A stretch of 60,217 nucleotides of DNA from a candidate division KSB1 bacterium (GCA_022566355.1 JADFJB010000010.1:1-60217), one strand, 5' to 3'; counted from the stretch's first letter, positions 33,537-43,754 are shown. The notes: a model not told the origin generated them from the sequence alone. Numbers and translations: made by a program.

Positions 33537-34298
33537 TTATTTTCCGCCATTAGTAGGAATTTTACTCTTTAATAAATTTAGAGAATCATAAGCCAATGGG
33601 ATATATTTGCTATCCGGATATTTCTTAACAAACTCTTCGAAAGTTTTTTGCGCCTCTTCCCAATTCTCAACCTTATTTAAACTCTCGCCTTTTCTGAATA
33701 GCGCTTCTTCGGCAAAATCCGTATCATAATAAACCTTAAGGAACTCATTGAAATAAATAATCGCCGCATTATAATGACCCATTTTTCGATACAGATTTGC
33801 AGCTTTAAATTCTTTTTTTGCCAATTTATTGCGCGAGGTTGTAAGTAACTCTTCAACTTTCGGACGGATATCACTGGTAGGAAATTCTTCCAGAAATGTT
33901 TGGAATTCTTTGACTGCCTGTATTGTATAATTTTGGTCTAAAGCATATCCCGGAGAAAGCTTATAATAACTCAATCCGATTTTATATTGTGCGTCATCGA
34001 CTAAATCACTTTGCGGATAATTGCGACCTAATTTCTCATATTCTGAAGCAGCAATAATATACTCTTTCAGACCAAAATGGCTTTCAGCTAAATAGAATTG
34101 CGCTTTATCTGCTATTTGTGTTCCCGGGTAATTGAGCACCAAAATGGTAAACTGTGTTTTCGCCCCCAAATAATCTCCCTTTTCTAATAATTTCATTGCT
34201 ACTTCAAACCTCTCATCCATTGCCATATTAGAAGCAAACTTATGAGACGAGCAAGCTATACTAGTCAGCAAAATCAATAGTATTACAAACTTAATCAT
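33537..34298 (-). CDS. bamD: BamD-like outer-membrane assembly lipoprotein
   Basis: The open frame extends upstream, but the ATG at 34298 gives a clean lipoprotein signal (MIKFVILLILLTSIACSS, lipobox TSIAC), so about 253 residues. An ATG at 34319 is the alternative. TPR repeats follow (YLGAKTQFTILVLNYPGTQ, AASEYEKLGRNYPQSDLVDD, AIIYFNEFLKVYYDTDFAEE, AQKTFEEFVKKYPDSKYIP), the pattern of YfiO/BamD, which helps the BAM complex insert outer-membrane proteins. That role fits its place after outer-membrane barrel and lnt genes. Confidence 0.82.
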   Translation of the reverse strand: MIKFVILLILLTSIACSSHKFASNMAMDERFEVAMKLLEKGDYLGAKTQFTILVLNYPGTQIADKAQFYLAESHFGLKEYIIAASEYEKLGRNYPQSDLVDDAQYKIGLSYYKLSPGYALDQNYTIQAVKEFQTFLEEFPTSDIRPKVEELLTTSRNKLAKKEFKAANLYRKMGHYNAAIIYFNEFLKVYYDTDFAEEALFRKGESLNKVENWEEAQKTFEEFVKKYPDSKYIPLAYDSLNLLKSKIPTNGGK

Positions 34299-34356
34299 CT
34301 TTCTTAAACCACACTTCATACTATTTATATATTTCCCTTCTTGATATGCCTGCTCA

Positions 34357-35010
34357 TTATTGCGATCGTATTGAGTAAAAAAGATAAACGACAGTTCCTG
34401 AAATCGCAAATAAAAATAATGGTTCCACCAAGCCAGCCATAATCCCTTTTTTTTCCGTGAAATTACCCATTGCAAATGGCAAATTAATATTTCGAATACT
34501 TTTCAATTTACTTTTACTAATTGTATCATTTTTATCAAATCTAAACCTTTCAACAAAGATGATAGCTTTTGATTTCAAATCCTCAATTTCAACGAAAAAG
34601 TCTGCAGTTAAGTTTCGTAGATATTGTGACTTCTGCCAAAAATATTTTTTTGTTAACGTATAATTAATATCCCACTTTATCCATCTAAGTAGCAATTTTT
34701 TATCCGCTATATATTCCTTTGAATTTTCCGTCGATAATATAGCATTAAGTCCGAATAGAAGTTTTTGCCTTAAAAAAGTTCTTTGGTAATTATTAAAACT
34801 TGAATCTATTGATATCACTTCAATTTGAATAACTTCTCCATCTTTTAAGACGTTGTGATCTATCATTTTAGTTAAAATCGAATCCAAAATATTTTCCAAC
34901 CACTGTTGATTGTTAAGGGGGACCTGAGCCTGCATGATTTTAGTATTAGCTACAGTTGAAGCTAGATGGATACAAATGAGATTGATTAATATACCTAGAA
35001 GAATTCGCAT
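34357..35010 (-). CDS. Unknown envelope protein with C-terminal membrane anchor
   Basis: 217 residues. An N-terminal signal or anchor (about 3-24) is followed by a soluble part that starts LNNQQWLENILDSILTKM, and a C-terminal membrane helix (about 193-212, VEPLFLFAISGTVVYLFYSI) precedes a short basic tail. I recognise no family. It abuts the barrel gene upstream (stop and start adjacent) and precedes the BamD-like gene, so a role in outer-membrane or lipoprotein biogenesis is plausible but unproven. Confidence 0.65.
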   Translation of the reverse strand: MRILLGILINLICIHLASTVANTKIMQAQVPLNNQQWLENILDSILTKMIDHNVLKDGEVIQIEVISIDSSFNNYQRTFLRQKLLFGLNAILSTENSKEYIADKKLLLRWIKWDINYTLTKKYFWQKSQYLRNLTADFFVEIEDLKSKAIIFVERFRFDKNDTISKSKLKSIRNINLPFAMGNFTEKKGIMAGLVEPLFLFAISGTVVYLFYSIRSQ

Positions 35011-36030
35011 TTAAAATCCCAAATTAAACGATAAAAAATGAGACCTGTTTGTCGTTCCCCCATTATTTTCAAACAAAATAGAATAATTTAAAGCCATTAG
35101 AGGATTTATAAATTTCTTTACCCCATACTTGCTGAAATTGAGATTTAACAGTCCAACTCCAAATGAAAAATAATTTATTTTATCTTTTGGAGAACGAAAA
35201 TACCCGGACCTTAAGGCGATATGATCCCAAAAACTTTGCTCAACTCCAAAATGCCACTCCCTTGTAGTCAGTTTATCCTCTTCGGAAATATTCCGTACGT
35301 CGATTGATATATTGTTATTTGGATTTGGTTTATAACTAATTCCCACATTTACACTTCCATCTTCAATACGATTATAATCCAGGAAGACATTTTTGAAATC
35401 ATTCGGGACATCCGTAAAAACAACACCAACCCCAAGCTTGGTGGAGGGAAGTAAATAAATACCATAGCTAAATCCGACATGCTCATTGAAACTTAAAGAT
35501 TGGGGGGAATTGAAGTAGCTCAATGTGCCTCCTATAAATACCTGATTTGCCAGTCGAATTTTTAAGAGTGTGGAATGCAGAGAATAAATAAATAAACTAT
35601 CTGCTTCAAAAAATCTTTGGTTCTTGTGAATATCTCTTCGGGTTTCTAATTCTTCATGTCCTAAAATAACAAATTCCCAATTTGAACTTGAAACAACCAA
35701 AGCTCTTGGCAATAGTTTAACGATATTCCGCCATTCCGAATTGCTTATACCCTTTTTTAAATCACGTTTATAATAAGAATATAGACTGGCGCTTGCAAAA
35801 GGATTAAAAAAGCTGGTAATTCGAATGCCCTGTTTATCACTTGATAGCCTGAATGACGCAGGATTAAAGAAAATGGTTGCCAATCCACCTTCTACGGCCA
35901 TATAAGCACCCCCCATTGCCAAAGGCCGGGCTTTCGCATAATTTACCGTAAAATAATAATCCTTTGTTTGGGCTGCGATATCGGTTGTACAAACTAATGT
36001 AAGAAAAATGATGATCAATATCTTAGACAA
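35011..36030 (-). CDS. PorV/UPF0164-like outer-membrane beta-barrel protein, paralogue 1
   Basis: I place the start at a TTG at 36030, after AGAGGG, because it gives a clean signal peptide (SKILIIIFLTLVCTTDIAAQ). The ATG at 36072 would overlap lnt by 50 nt. About 340 residues. The first strands ARPLAMGGAYMAVEGG and FFNPASF are the hallmark of the PorV/UPF0164/FadL-like barrels of FCB and spirochaete genomes, with alternating strands to the end (LSFNLGF). In T9SS bacteria PorV shuttles cargo at the outer membrane. Here it could be that or a general porin. A paralogue lies at 45739-46719. Confidence 0.72.
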   Translation of the reverse strand: MSKILIIIFLTLVCTTDIAAQTKDYYFTVNYAKARPLAMGGAYMAVEGGLATIFFNPASFRLSSDKQGIRITSFFNPFASASLYSYYKRDLKKGISNSEWRNIVKLLPRALVVSSSNWEFVILGHEELETRRDIHKNQRFFEADSLFIYSLHSTLLKIRLANQVFIGGTLSYFNSPQSLSFNEHVGFSYGIYLLPSTKLGVGVVFTDVPNDFKNVFLDYNRIEDGSVNVGISYKPNPNNNISIDVRNISEEDKLTTREWHFGVEQSFWDHIALRSGYFRSPKDKINYFSFGVGLLNLNFSKYGVKKFINPLMALNYSILFENNGGTTNRSHFLSFNLGF

Positions 36031-37555
36031 AAATCCCTCTTCTGGTAAATGCCAAAACTGTGGCCACTCCACTAACTCCTACCATTAGCAGCGCAAAAAA
36101 GTCACCATAGATGGTATAAATTGTAAACTCATTGCGCAATGGCAAATCTATCGCTGAGTAATAAATTTCATTATATTTACTTTTTTCAAGAATTCTGCCA
36201 TAAGGATCAATAAAAGAAGAAATACCGGTATTTGCGCATCTTGCGATACTTGTTCTGTTCTCAATCGCACGAAAAACTGCAATTTGTGCATGTTGGTAGG
36301 GGCCGCTGGAATTTCCATACCACCCGTCATTTGTAACAATCACTAATAGTTGGGCGCCCATTTTTACCAATTTTCTAACATGTCCGGGAAATACAGATTC
36401 ATAACAGATGAGACAGCCGATTTTCATTATTGTTTGGTTGAAATTAACATTAATTACATCCAATTTTTTGCCAGGTGTAAAGTCTCCTGCACCCATATTG
36501 AACTTCTCTAAAAATTCATTTAAAAATTCAAATGTATCCTCCAGGGGAACCCTCTCACCAAAAGGAACCAGTATCATTTTATTATATGTTTGGAATTCTT
36601 CATCACCTGGTTGAAACAGCACAACACTATTATAGGTTTCGTAATTTCCGTTACCTAAGTATCTAAAATCAGGTGATCCTGTCAAAATCGGCACATTTAA
36701 TCGGTTTGTCAACTCGTAAAGTTTTTTTAATACTTTCGGTTTATTCCTCACAAATACGGCTGTTGCAGTTTCCGGCCAAACAACCAAATCCACATCTTCC
36801 GAATATACGGCATTTGTCAAGCTATCATAGATCGCAATATTACTATCAACAAAACCTTCACTCCATTTTAAGTAAGGATCGATATTACCTTGAATCAATG
36901 CTACTCGAAAGTTGTTTTCAAAATTTTCGGATTTTGGAATGGTTAATTTACCATACACATACGGAATTAAGAATAACCCAATCAATACTCCGATCAGAGC
37001 GAAGGCTTTCTTGATGGGTGGTCTTTCCTTCATCAGTATAAACAAAATAATATTAATCCACAACACCCAGAAAGAGACACCGAACACCCCAAATAATGCA
37101 GCATGTTGAATTAAGTCGGTGTAAAATGTTTGGGTGTAGGCTAAGGCAGTCCACGGAAAACCGAGGGAACCTAGCGATCTGAAGTACTCGATAGCCACCC
37201 AAATAGCCGGCATAAAAAAAATAGATTTACGGCCAAGTTTTTCTCTTAGTATTACATGAAACCAACCGTAGATCATCACGAATAACGGCAAGACAAGAAG
37301 CACACCAATAAGTCCTACAATAGTCGCAACATAAATCCAATAGAGGACAAATAAGTTCCAAATGAAACCGGCTAAATACCCCCATATCAATGCTTGTTTA
37401 GATGAACAAGATTCAAATAAATAAAATAGAGGAATAAATGCCCAATAAGCAAAGAATCCAAGTTGTAATGGTGGAAACGCAAGGCCTAAGGATAACGCAA
37501 ATAAAAGGCATAAATATAAACGGATCCACATTGGAGATGGCCGTTTAACTGTCAT
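36023..37555 (-). CDS. lnt: Apolipoprotein N-acyltransferase
   Basis: 510 residues. Adds the third acyl chain to the N-terminal Cys of lipoproteins at the periplasmic face of the inner membrane. About seven N-terminal membrane helices (to about residue 205) are followed by the nitrilase-type domain with the catalytic triad: Glu in VVWPETATAVF, Lys in YNKMILVPFGERVP, and Cys in IGCLICYESVFP. The last residues form a final membrane helix. The window encodes lipoproteins it could serve, such as the BamD-like and RidA-like ones. Confidence 0.92.
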   Translation of the reverse strand: MTVKRPSPMWIRLYLCLLFALSLGLAFPPLQLGFFAYWAFIPLFYLFESCSSKQALIWGYLAGFIWNLFVLYWIYVATIVGLIGVLLVLPLFVMIYGWFHVILREKLGRKSIFFMPAIWVAIEYFRSLGSLGFPWTALAYTQTFYTDLIQHAALFGVFGVSFWVLWINIILFILMKERPPIKKAFALIGVLIGLFLIPYVYGKLTIPKSENFENNFRVALIQGNIDPYLKWSEGFVDSNIAIYDSLTNAVYSEDVDLVVWPETATAVFVRNKPKVLKKLYELTNRLNVPILTGSPDFRYLGNGNYETYNSVVLFQPGDEEFQTYNKMILVPFGERVPLEDTFEFLNEFLEKFNMGAGDFTPGKKLDVINVNFNQTIMKIGCLICYESVFPGHVRKLVKMGAQLLVIVTNDGWYGNSSGPYQHAQIAVFRAIENRTSIARCANTGISSFIDPYGRILEKSKYNEIYYSAIDLPLRNEFTIYTIYGDFFALLMVGVSGVATVLAFTRRGIFV

Positions 37556-37624
37556 CGTTAGGGTCAGCCGATACTTTCAATACCAAATCTCTATGACTAA
37601 ATAATTTATTATATGTACAATCAA

Positions 37625-38059
37625 CTAGTTCGAATTCAATCGATCCATGTAGCCTTGTAAAAACCAAATTGCCGCTATTTTATCTACTGTAGATTTATTC
37701 CGGCTTGGACTTTTCCCACTGAATTTAAGGGTATTTTCTGCTACCCGGGATGACAATCTTTCATCCCAATAATCAACCTGGACCGAGTAACGCTTCTTTA
37801 GTTGTTTGCCAAAGGATTCAACTTCTTTACAAAAGTCACTTTTACTGCCATCCATATTAAGCGGTTTTCCTAAAACAATATGAGATATTTTAAATGATTG
37901 TTGGACTTTATCTAAGTTCACCCATAAATCCATATCATTTTTGTAAACAATCGTTGACAATGGTTGTGCGGTAATATTGAGCGGATCACTGATAGCAACT
38001 CCTACTCTTTTCTTGCCAAAATCTAATGCTAATATTCGCTTTATGTTTCTGCTGATCAT
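37625..38059 (-). CDS. ruvX: Holliday junction resolvase-like RuvX/YqgF
   Basis: 144 residues of the RNase H-like YqgF family. Motifs: ILALDFGKKRVGVAISDP (about 9-26), IVLGKPLNMDGS, WDERLSS (about 98-104), and the final Asp in KSTVDKIAAIWFLQGYMD. The essential role is thought to be in 16S rRNA maturation, with resolvase activity in some species. It starts 5 nt after the stop of relA/spoT. Confidence 0.9.
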   Translation of the reverse strand: MISRNIKRILALDFGKKRVGVAISDPLNITAQPLSTIVYKNDMDLWVNLDKVQQSFKISHIVLGKPLNMDGSKSDFCKEVESFGKQLKKRYSVQVDYWDERLSSRVAENTLKFSGKSPSRNKSTVDKIAAIWFLQGYMDRLNSN

Positions 38060-38064
38060 TATAA

Positions 38065-40284
38065 TTAATTTCTGCTTTGGTTAAGATTTGAAATAACCAA
38101 TGGCTGCTCTTCTGATTCTACGTTATGTTGCACGCCATCTAATCTCTCGATTCGGATCACACCTTTGACTTTGTCAATTTTATTGATCACTCTTGTCAAA
38201 TGTTGAAGATTGCGGACTTCTACCATAAATCTACCATTAACAAAAGAATCTTCTGTTGTCAAATCCATACTTAAAATGTTTGTATCCGAGCTCGCAATTG
38301 CTTCGGAAACATCTCTTAAAAATCTCTTCCTATCTTCACCTACTAAATTTAAACGGACTACAAATCTTTGATCATTTTCGACATCCCACTTCACTTCAAT
38401 TTTTCTTTCAGAATCATCAAATAAGTCCAGTAGATTGGCACAATCAGACCTGTGAATCACAATACCCCGGCCTCTTGTGATAAAACCTAGAATATTGTCC
38501 CCCGGAACAGGTTGACAACATTTTGCAAAGGAAATCAATAAATTATCCAATCCCTGTACTCGCACTACCGATTGTTTGGTGGACCGTGAGATAAATTTCT
38601 TGAGGAATGAACCTGACTTCACATCAGTGGAATTATTTTTTCCTAATTTTTCCAAAACACCCTGCAGTGATGTATCACCTTTTCCCAGTCCAGCATAAAG
38701 ATATTCAATTTTTGAGAAACCCTTACTTTGAGCAACATCTGTCAGCAATTCTTCATTTACTTTAAGGCTGTATTTCTTTATATTTCGATCAAGAAGCTCT
38801 TTACCAAGTTTTATACTTTCTTCTAACAGGGAATCTTTCATCCATTTTTTTATTCTACCTCGGGCTTTCGATGTTTTTACAAACTTTAGCCAATCGGGAT
38901 TTGGTAATTGTTTTTTTGAAGTAATAATTTCAATGGAATCCCCACTTCGGAGGCTGTTGTTTAGCGGTAGAATCCGACCGTTAACTTTAGCCCCAATACA
39001 ATTCATACCAATGTCCGTATGAACTGTAAAAGCAAAATCTACAGGTGTTGAATTTTGGGGTAGCTTATAAAGATCTCCTTTTGGAGAAAATACAAAAATT
39101 TCATCATGAAAAAGGGAAACTTTTAAGTCTTCCATGAATTCTTTAGGATCGCCCTCATCTCGTTGCCAATCCAATACTTGGTGAAGCCACATTAATTGCT
39201 TATCGAATTCATCTTCCTTAACGACACCCTCTTTATACTTCCAATGAGCAGCAATTCCGGCTTCTGATGTTTTGTGCATTTCTTCAGTTCGAATTTGAAT
39301 TTCCACCATTCTTCCTTCCGGACCTATAACTGTCGTATGAATGGATTGGTACATGTTGGATTTAGGAGTTGCTATATAATCTTTAAAACGGGCATGAACC
39401 GGAGTATAAAGAGTATGGATTATTCCAAGTGCAAAGTAGCAGTCATCAACTTTTTTCAAGATAATTCGCAAGGCAAAAAGATCATATATCTCTTCAAATG
39501 GCTTATTGCGAATCTCTATTTTACGATAGATACTTAACAAATGCTTGGCTCTGCCGGAAATATCAGCTTTGATCTTTACCTTCTTTAACTCTTTCTTGAT
39601 CGGTTCCGTCATCTGTTTGATGTAAACTTCTCTTTCCCTGCGTTTGGCATTAATTTTAAGAGAAATATCATCATATGCTTTTGGATTAAGCACCTTGAAA
39701 GCCAAATCTTCAAGTTCCCACTTAATTCGTGCAATTCCCAATCGATGAGCCAACGGTGCATAAATTTCTCGCGTTTCGATTGCGATTCGCTTTTGTTTGA
39801 TTTTTGGCATATGCTCGATGGTGCGCATATTATGGAGTCTGTCAGCAAATTTTATCATGATGACCCGAATATCCTGAATCATTGAAAATATCATTTTGCG
39901 AAAATTCTCAGCCTGTTTATCTTCAAGACTGTTGAAATGCAATTCGCTGATTTTTGTAACCCCATCTACTAACTGGGCAATTTGAGATGTAAACTCTTCT
40001 TCAACTTCCTTTGTCGTGATCCCGGTATCTTCTACGACATCGTGTAAAAGACCGGCAATAATGGTTACAGGGTCCATTTCCATTTCTGCTAGGATCTTAC
40101 CAACCTCAAGAACATGAATAAAATAAGGATCACCTGAGAGTCGCAACTGATCTTTATGTGCCTTCCTGGCAAAATGGAATGCCTTATCGATCATTAGCAA
40201 ATCCTGGTTGGTGATATTATTACCAACCAAGCCTTTTATTTCTTCAAGGTATTCCTGGAATTTTTTTCGTTTAGTCTCAGGCAT
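38065..40284 (-). CDS. spoT: Bifunctional (p)ppGpp synthetase/hydrolase
   Basis: 739 residues with the full RelA/SpoT layout: HD hydrolase domain (about 30-180; HDVVEDTG and FADRLHNMRT, with the metal-binding residues present), synthetase domain (about 230-345; RFKDYIATPKSNMYQSIHTT), TGS domain (about 390-450) and a C-terminal ACT domain (about 660-730). An intact HD site implies that it both makes and breaks down (p)ppGpp, the stringent-response alarmone. Read as a Rel/SpoT-type protein. Confidence 0.93.
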   Translation of the reverse strand: MPETKRKKFQEYLEEIKGLVGNNITNQDLLMIDKAFHFARKAHKDQLRLSGDPYFIHVLEVGKILAEMEMDPVTIIAGLLHDVVEDTGITTKEVEEEFTSQIAQLVDGVTKISELHFNSLEDKQAENFRKMIFSMIQDIRVIMIKFADRLHNMRTIEHMPKIKQKRIAIETREIYAPLAHRLGIARIKWELEDLAFKVLNPKAYDDISLKINAKRREREVYIKQMTEPIKKELKKVKIKADISGRAKHLLSIYRKIEIRNKPFEEIYDLFALRIILKKVDDCYFALGIIHTLYTPVHARFKDYIATPKSNMYQSIHTTVIGPEGRMVEIQIRTEEMHKTSEAGIAAHWKYKEGVVKEDEFDKQLMWLHQVLDWQRDEGDPKEFMEDLKVSLFHDEIFVFSPKGDLYKLPQNSTPVDFAFTVHTDIGMNCIGAKVNGRILPLNNSLRSGDSIEIITSKKQLPNPDWLKFVKTSKARGRIKKWMKDSLLEESIKLGKELLDRNIKKYSLKVNEELLTDVAQSKGFSKIEYLYAGLGKGDTSLQGVLEKLGKNNSTDVKSGSFLKKFISRSTKQSVVRVQGLDNLLISFAKCCQPVPGDNILGFITRGRGIVIHRSDCANLLDLFDDSERKIEVKWDVENDQRFVVRLNLVGEDRKRFLRDVSEAIASSDTNILSMDLTTEDSFVNGRFMVEVRNLQHLTRVINKIDKVKGVIRIERLDGVQHNVESEEQPLVISNLNQSRN

Positions 40285-40315
40285 AAATTAAACTATACAA
40301 ATACATTTATTTTTT

Positions 40316-41719
40316 TTAACCTGTCATATCAAAATCATGATACGTATCCAAATTTTCAAATTTGGAATAATCCTCTATAAATGCAAGCTTGACCGTTCCT
40401 ATAGGTCCGTTTCTCTGTTTTCCGATGATGATTTCTGCAATTCCCTCAAGTGAATTTCCTTCATCATCATATATGTCCTTATAGACTTCAGGACGATAAA
40501 TGAATAAGACCAGATCGGCATCTTGTTCAATAGCACCGGATTCTCGAAGATCAGAAAGTACAGGGCGTTTATCGCCCCCTCTTTGCTCAACTGCACGTGA
40601 AAGCTGTGACAATGCTATTACAGGAATATCCAATTCCTTGGCCAAGGCTTTTAACGACCGTGAAATCGCTGAAATCTCTTGCTGTCGGCCTTCTGAAGAG
40701 GGTCCCTGTACAAGCTGCAAGTAATCAATAATTAATAATCCTAGATTTTTCTCAACTTTTAATCTCCTTGCCTTGGCGCGAATCTCAAGAATTCCCAAGT
40801 TCGGAGAATCATCAATAAAAATCTTTGATGCAGATAATTTGCCAACCGCTTCGCTCAATTTTGGCCAATCATTTTTTGACAATTTTCCTGTTCGTAAACT
40901 ATGTGCATTCACTCTTGCCTCAGAGCACAATAATCTCATACCCAGCTGATAATTTGCCATTTCAAGGCTTAGTATTCCTATACAAACATCGTTGTCTAAT
41001 GCTGCATTACGGGCAATATTAAGGGCTAAAGCTGTTTTTCCCATTGAAGGTCGACCTGCGATAACAATAAATTCCGAATTGTGAAATCCCGCAGTCATCT
41101 CATCCAGTTTCTTAAATCCAGAAGCCACTCCGGATATACCACCTTCTTTGCTATGCAGTTTTTCGATCTGCTCGAATGTTTCATGCATAATTGGGTTGAT
41201 ATCTAAAAATCCTTTTTGTAGGCGTTTTTCCGCAAGGCTAAATATCGCCTGTTCTGCTTTATCGATTATATCAAAAACTTCTTTCTCAGGACTATAGCCT
41301 TCTAATGAAATATTATTCCCAACATTTATTAATTTTCGCAGTAAGGATTTCTCTAAAACAATTTTAGCATGATATTCGACATTCGCAGCAGAAGGAACTG
41401 ATTCTGCTAATTCTGTTAGATAATAACTTCCCCCAATTTGTTCCAACTGTTTTTGCCGTGTAAGTTCTTCAGTAAGTGTGATGATGTCAACCGGCTCGCT
41501 TTTTTCATACAAGCTTATTGCAGCTAAATAAATTATTCGATGAATATCTTTATAAAATGCAGACTCATCCAAAATTTCAATTGCTTTGCCGGTAGCTTCA
41601 CGATCCAAAAACATAGAACCCAAAACAGACATTTCAGCCTCAATGGATTGAGGTGGAATACGATCGCTGGGTTCATGAGATTCCGTGAAATCCATTTTCT
41701 TCTGTTTTTTTTCTGCCAT
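40316..41719 (-). CDS. dnaB: Replicative DNA helicase
   Basis: 467 residues. The N-terminal DnaB domain (about 20-125, PPQSIEAEMSVLGSMF) is followed by the RecA-like helicase core with Walker A AGRPSMGKTALALN (about 221-234), Walker B-like LLIIDYLQLV and the arginine-finger region DLRESGAIEQDADLV. It unwinds DNA ahead of the replication fork as a ring hexamer. Its gene starts 11 nt after the end of the uracil-DNA glycosylase gene. Confidence 0.95.
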   Translation of the reverse strand: MAEKKQKKMDFTESHEPSDRIPPQSIEAEMSVLGSMFLDREATGKAIEILDESAFYKDIHRIIYLAAISLYEKSEPVDIITLTEELTRQKQLEQIGGSYYLTELAESVPSAANVEYHAKIVLEKSLLRKLINVGNNISLEGYSPEKEVFDIIDKAEQAIFSLAEKRLQKGFLDINPIMHETFEQIEKLHSKEGGISGVASGFKKLDEMTAGFHNSEFIVIAGRPSMGKTALALNIARNAALDNDVCIGILSLEMANYQLGMRLLCSEARVNAHSLRTGKLSKNDWPKLSEAVGKLSASKIFIDDSPNLGILEIRAKARRLKVEKNLGLLIIDYLQLVQGPSSEGRQQEISAISRSLKALAKELDIPVIALSQLSRAVEQRGGDKRPVLSDLRESGAIEQDADLVLFIYRPEVYKDIYDDEGNSLEGIAEIIIGKQRNGPIGTVKLAFIEDYSKFENLDTYHDFDMTG

Positions 41720-41730
41720 ATTACTTCCGG

Positions 41731-42495
41731 TTACTTATAATTCGATTCAAAAATTACATCCTTTGGATCATCTCCTGCCAAAATCACATCATACACTTTC
41801 CTAAAATACTTTAAGTCATCCCAGGCATTGTATTTCCAATTTGGATTTCTCAGCAAAGCAGCAGGATGAAATGTAACGATCATCGGGATGTCACAATAAT
41901 AATTTAGTTTGCCCCTCAAATCGCGTAAAGAATCTGAAGTCCTGAGTAAGGTTTGACCTGAAATTCTACCTAACACCATCATAACTTTGGGTTGAATAAG
42001 CTCAATTTGTCGATGTAAATAGGGTTCACACTCATTAACTTCTTCCGGAAGTGGATCTCGATTATTCGGGGGACGACATTTTAAGATATTGGCAATAAAA
42101 ACATCTTCCCGATTGAAATTTATTGCCGCCAACATTTTGGTGAGCAACTGCCCGGCTTTGCCAACAAAAGGTTTGCCGACACTGTCCTCATCCGCACCAG
42201 GAGCTTCACCAATAAACATGGCATCTGCGTTTGGATTTCCACTGCCAAACACAAAATTTTTTCTCGTCTTTCCCAAAGAACATTTCTGGCATTCTTTTAT
42301 TTGATGATAAAAATCTACAAGGGTTATTTTGCCTGAATTACTTTCACTGAAAGGTGAACTATTTTGTGGTTGCATTGCTTGTTCGATCGCATTGAGTTGT
42401 TTAGTAGACATGATAAAACCATCTCCGAACATATCTTTCTGTTGTTCCAGATAGCGAACGAACAACCCATTAATATTTTTTTGTGATATTGACAT
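41731..42495 (-). CDS. Family 4 uracil-DNA glycosylase (iron-sulfur)
   Basis: 254 residues. After about 60 less conserved residues comes the [4Fe-4S] UDG fold: CQKCS (the first two Cys, about 70-73), GEAPGADED (about 95-103), then the other two Cys in NILKCRPPNNRDP and NECEPYL, and the closing TFHPAALLRNP motif. It removes uracil from DNA. Its N-terminal extension is longer than in the archaeal type. It lies between coaBC and dnaB in the housekeeping block. Confidence 0.92.
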   Translation of the reverse strand: MSISQKNINGLFVRYLEQQKDMFGDGFIMSTKQLNAIEQAMQPQNSSPFSESNSGKITLVDFYHQIKECQKCSLGKTRKNFVFGSGNPNADAMFIGEAPGADEDSVGKPFVGKAGQLLTKMLAAINFNREDVFIANILKCRPPNNRDPLPEEVNECEPYLHRQIELIQPKVMMVLGRISGQTLLRTSDSLRDLRGKLNYYCDIPMIVTFHPAALLRNPNWKYNAWDDLKYFRKVYDVILAGDDPKDVIFESNYK

Positions 42496-42504
42496 TTTAA
42501 AAAC

Positions 42505-43743
42505 TTAAACTTGAATTGCGGATTTAAATTTAGATGGTCTTAATCCCAATAAAATAGCTACTTCATCCAGAATGTGTAAGGCAATTTCAAATTTATTCAT
42601 TTTGGGTAGACTGATTTCATCGCCAGATTGAGTCAGAATTGTAACCACATTGGTATCTGTTGCAAATCCAGCACCTTCAACCAGTGGATTATTTACAACT
42701 ATAATATCCAAGTTTTTCTTACGCATTTTTTCGTTTGCGTTTGCAATTATATTGTCAGTTTCAACAGCAAAACCTACAAAAACGCAATTGTTCTTTTTGG
42801 TTGAAAGTTCAGCCAGAATATCTGTGGTTTTTTCCAAATCTATGTTTAGGGTTTTATTATTCTTTTTTATTTTTGTTGAGCTAATTGCAACAGGTCTATA
42901 ATCCGAGACAGCAGCCGACATTATCAAAACATCTGAGGTAGGATAAATATCGTTAATAATTATCTTCATTTCCTCGGCTGTCTGTATAGATTTAAAAACG
43001 GCGTCTTCAGGAGGATTCAGCGATGTAGGACCAGAAACCAAAGTGACTTCCGCTCCCCCGCTTAATGCAGCTTCTGCAAGAGAAAACCCCATTTTCCCAG
43101 ATGAATTATTTGTTAGAAATCGTACCGGATCAATAGCTTCTTGAGTAGGACCGGCAGTGATAAGAAAATGTTTATTTTTAAATTCCTCGGTTTGCAGAAG
43201 TTTTATTTTTACCTTTGAGACGATACGCTCATTGGCTGCTAGTTTCCCAATTCCTTCCGTTCGACAGGCTAACAATCCAATTTCAGGCTCTATAAATTCG
43301 TAACCTAAATCCTTTAGTGTACTTACATTTTTTTGAACAATTGGATTATTCCACATGTCTGTATTCATTGCCGGTGCTAAAATGGTTTTTTTTGCACCAG
43401 CAACCATTATAATCGTTGATAATAAATCATCTGCAATACCATGTGTTACGTTACCAATCATATTTGCTGTCGCCGGACATATTAAAAGCGCATCGCAATC
43501 CCTTGCAATATCAATGTGACGAGTGGCAACCCTTTCATCTTCAGCAAACATCTCGGTTAATACAGGGTTGTATGAAAGAGATTCGAAAGTGAGTGGCGTG
43601 ACAAATTTGTTTGCACTCTCAGTCATAATAACTTGGACGTCAGCGCCAAGCTCTTTCAATGACCGGATAACATCACAAACTTTATAACTTGCAATTCCAC
43701 CAGTGACGCCAATAATTAATTTTTTATTAGCTAATACACTCAT
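42505..43743 (-). CDS. coaBC: Bifunctional phosphopantothenoylcysteine decarboxylase/synthetase
   Basis: Coenzyme A biosynthesis, two consecutive steps. The ATG at 43743 is preferred to the TTG at 43749. 412 residues. The CoaC flavin domain (about 1-175) has GVTGGIASYKV and the PAMNTDMWNNP substrate loop; its catalytic Cys is in GLLACRTEGIGK. The CoaB domain (about 180-400) shows ITAGPTQEAIDPVRFLTN and the KKNNCVFVGFAVET stretch. It starts 11 nt after rpoZ. Confidence 0.92.
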   Translation of the reverse strand: MSVLANKKLIIGVTGGIASYKVCDVIRSLKELGADVQVIMTESANKFVTPLTFESLSYNPVLTEMFAEDERVATRHIDIARDCDALLICPATANMIGNVTHGIADDLLSTIIMVAGAKKTILAPAMNTDMWNNPIVQKNVSTLKDLGYEFIEPEIGLLACRTEGIGKLAANERIVSKVKIKLLQTEEFKNKHFLITAGPTQEAIDPVRFLTNNSSGKMGFSLAEAALSGGAEVTLVSGPTSLNPPEDAVFKSIQTAEEMKIIINDIYPTSDVLIMSAAVSDYRPVAISSTKIKKNNKTLNIDLEKTTDILAELSTKKNNCVFVGFAVETDNIIANANEKMRKKNLDIIVVNNPLVEGAGFATDTNVVTILTQSGDEISLPKMNKFEIALHILDEVAILLGLRPSKFKSAIQV

Positions 43744-43754
43744 TTTCAAAATAA

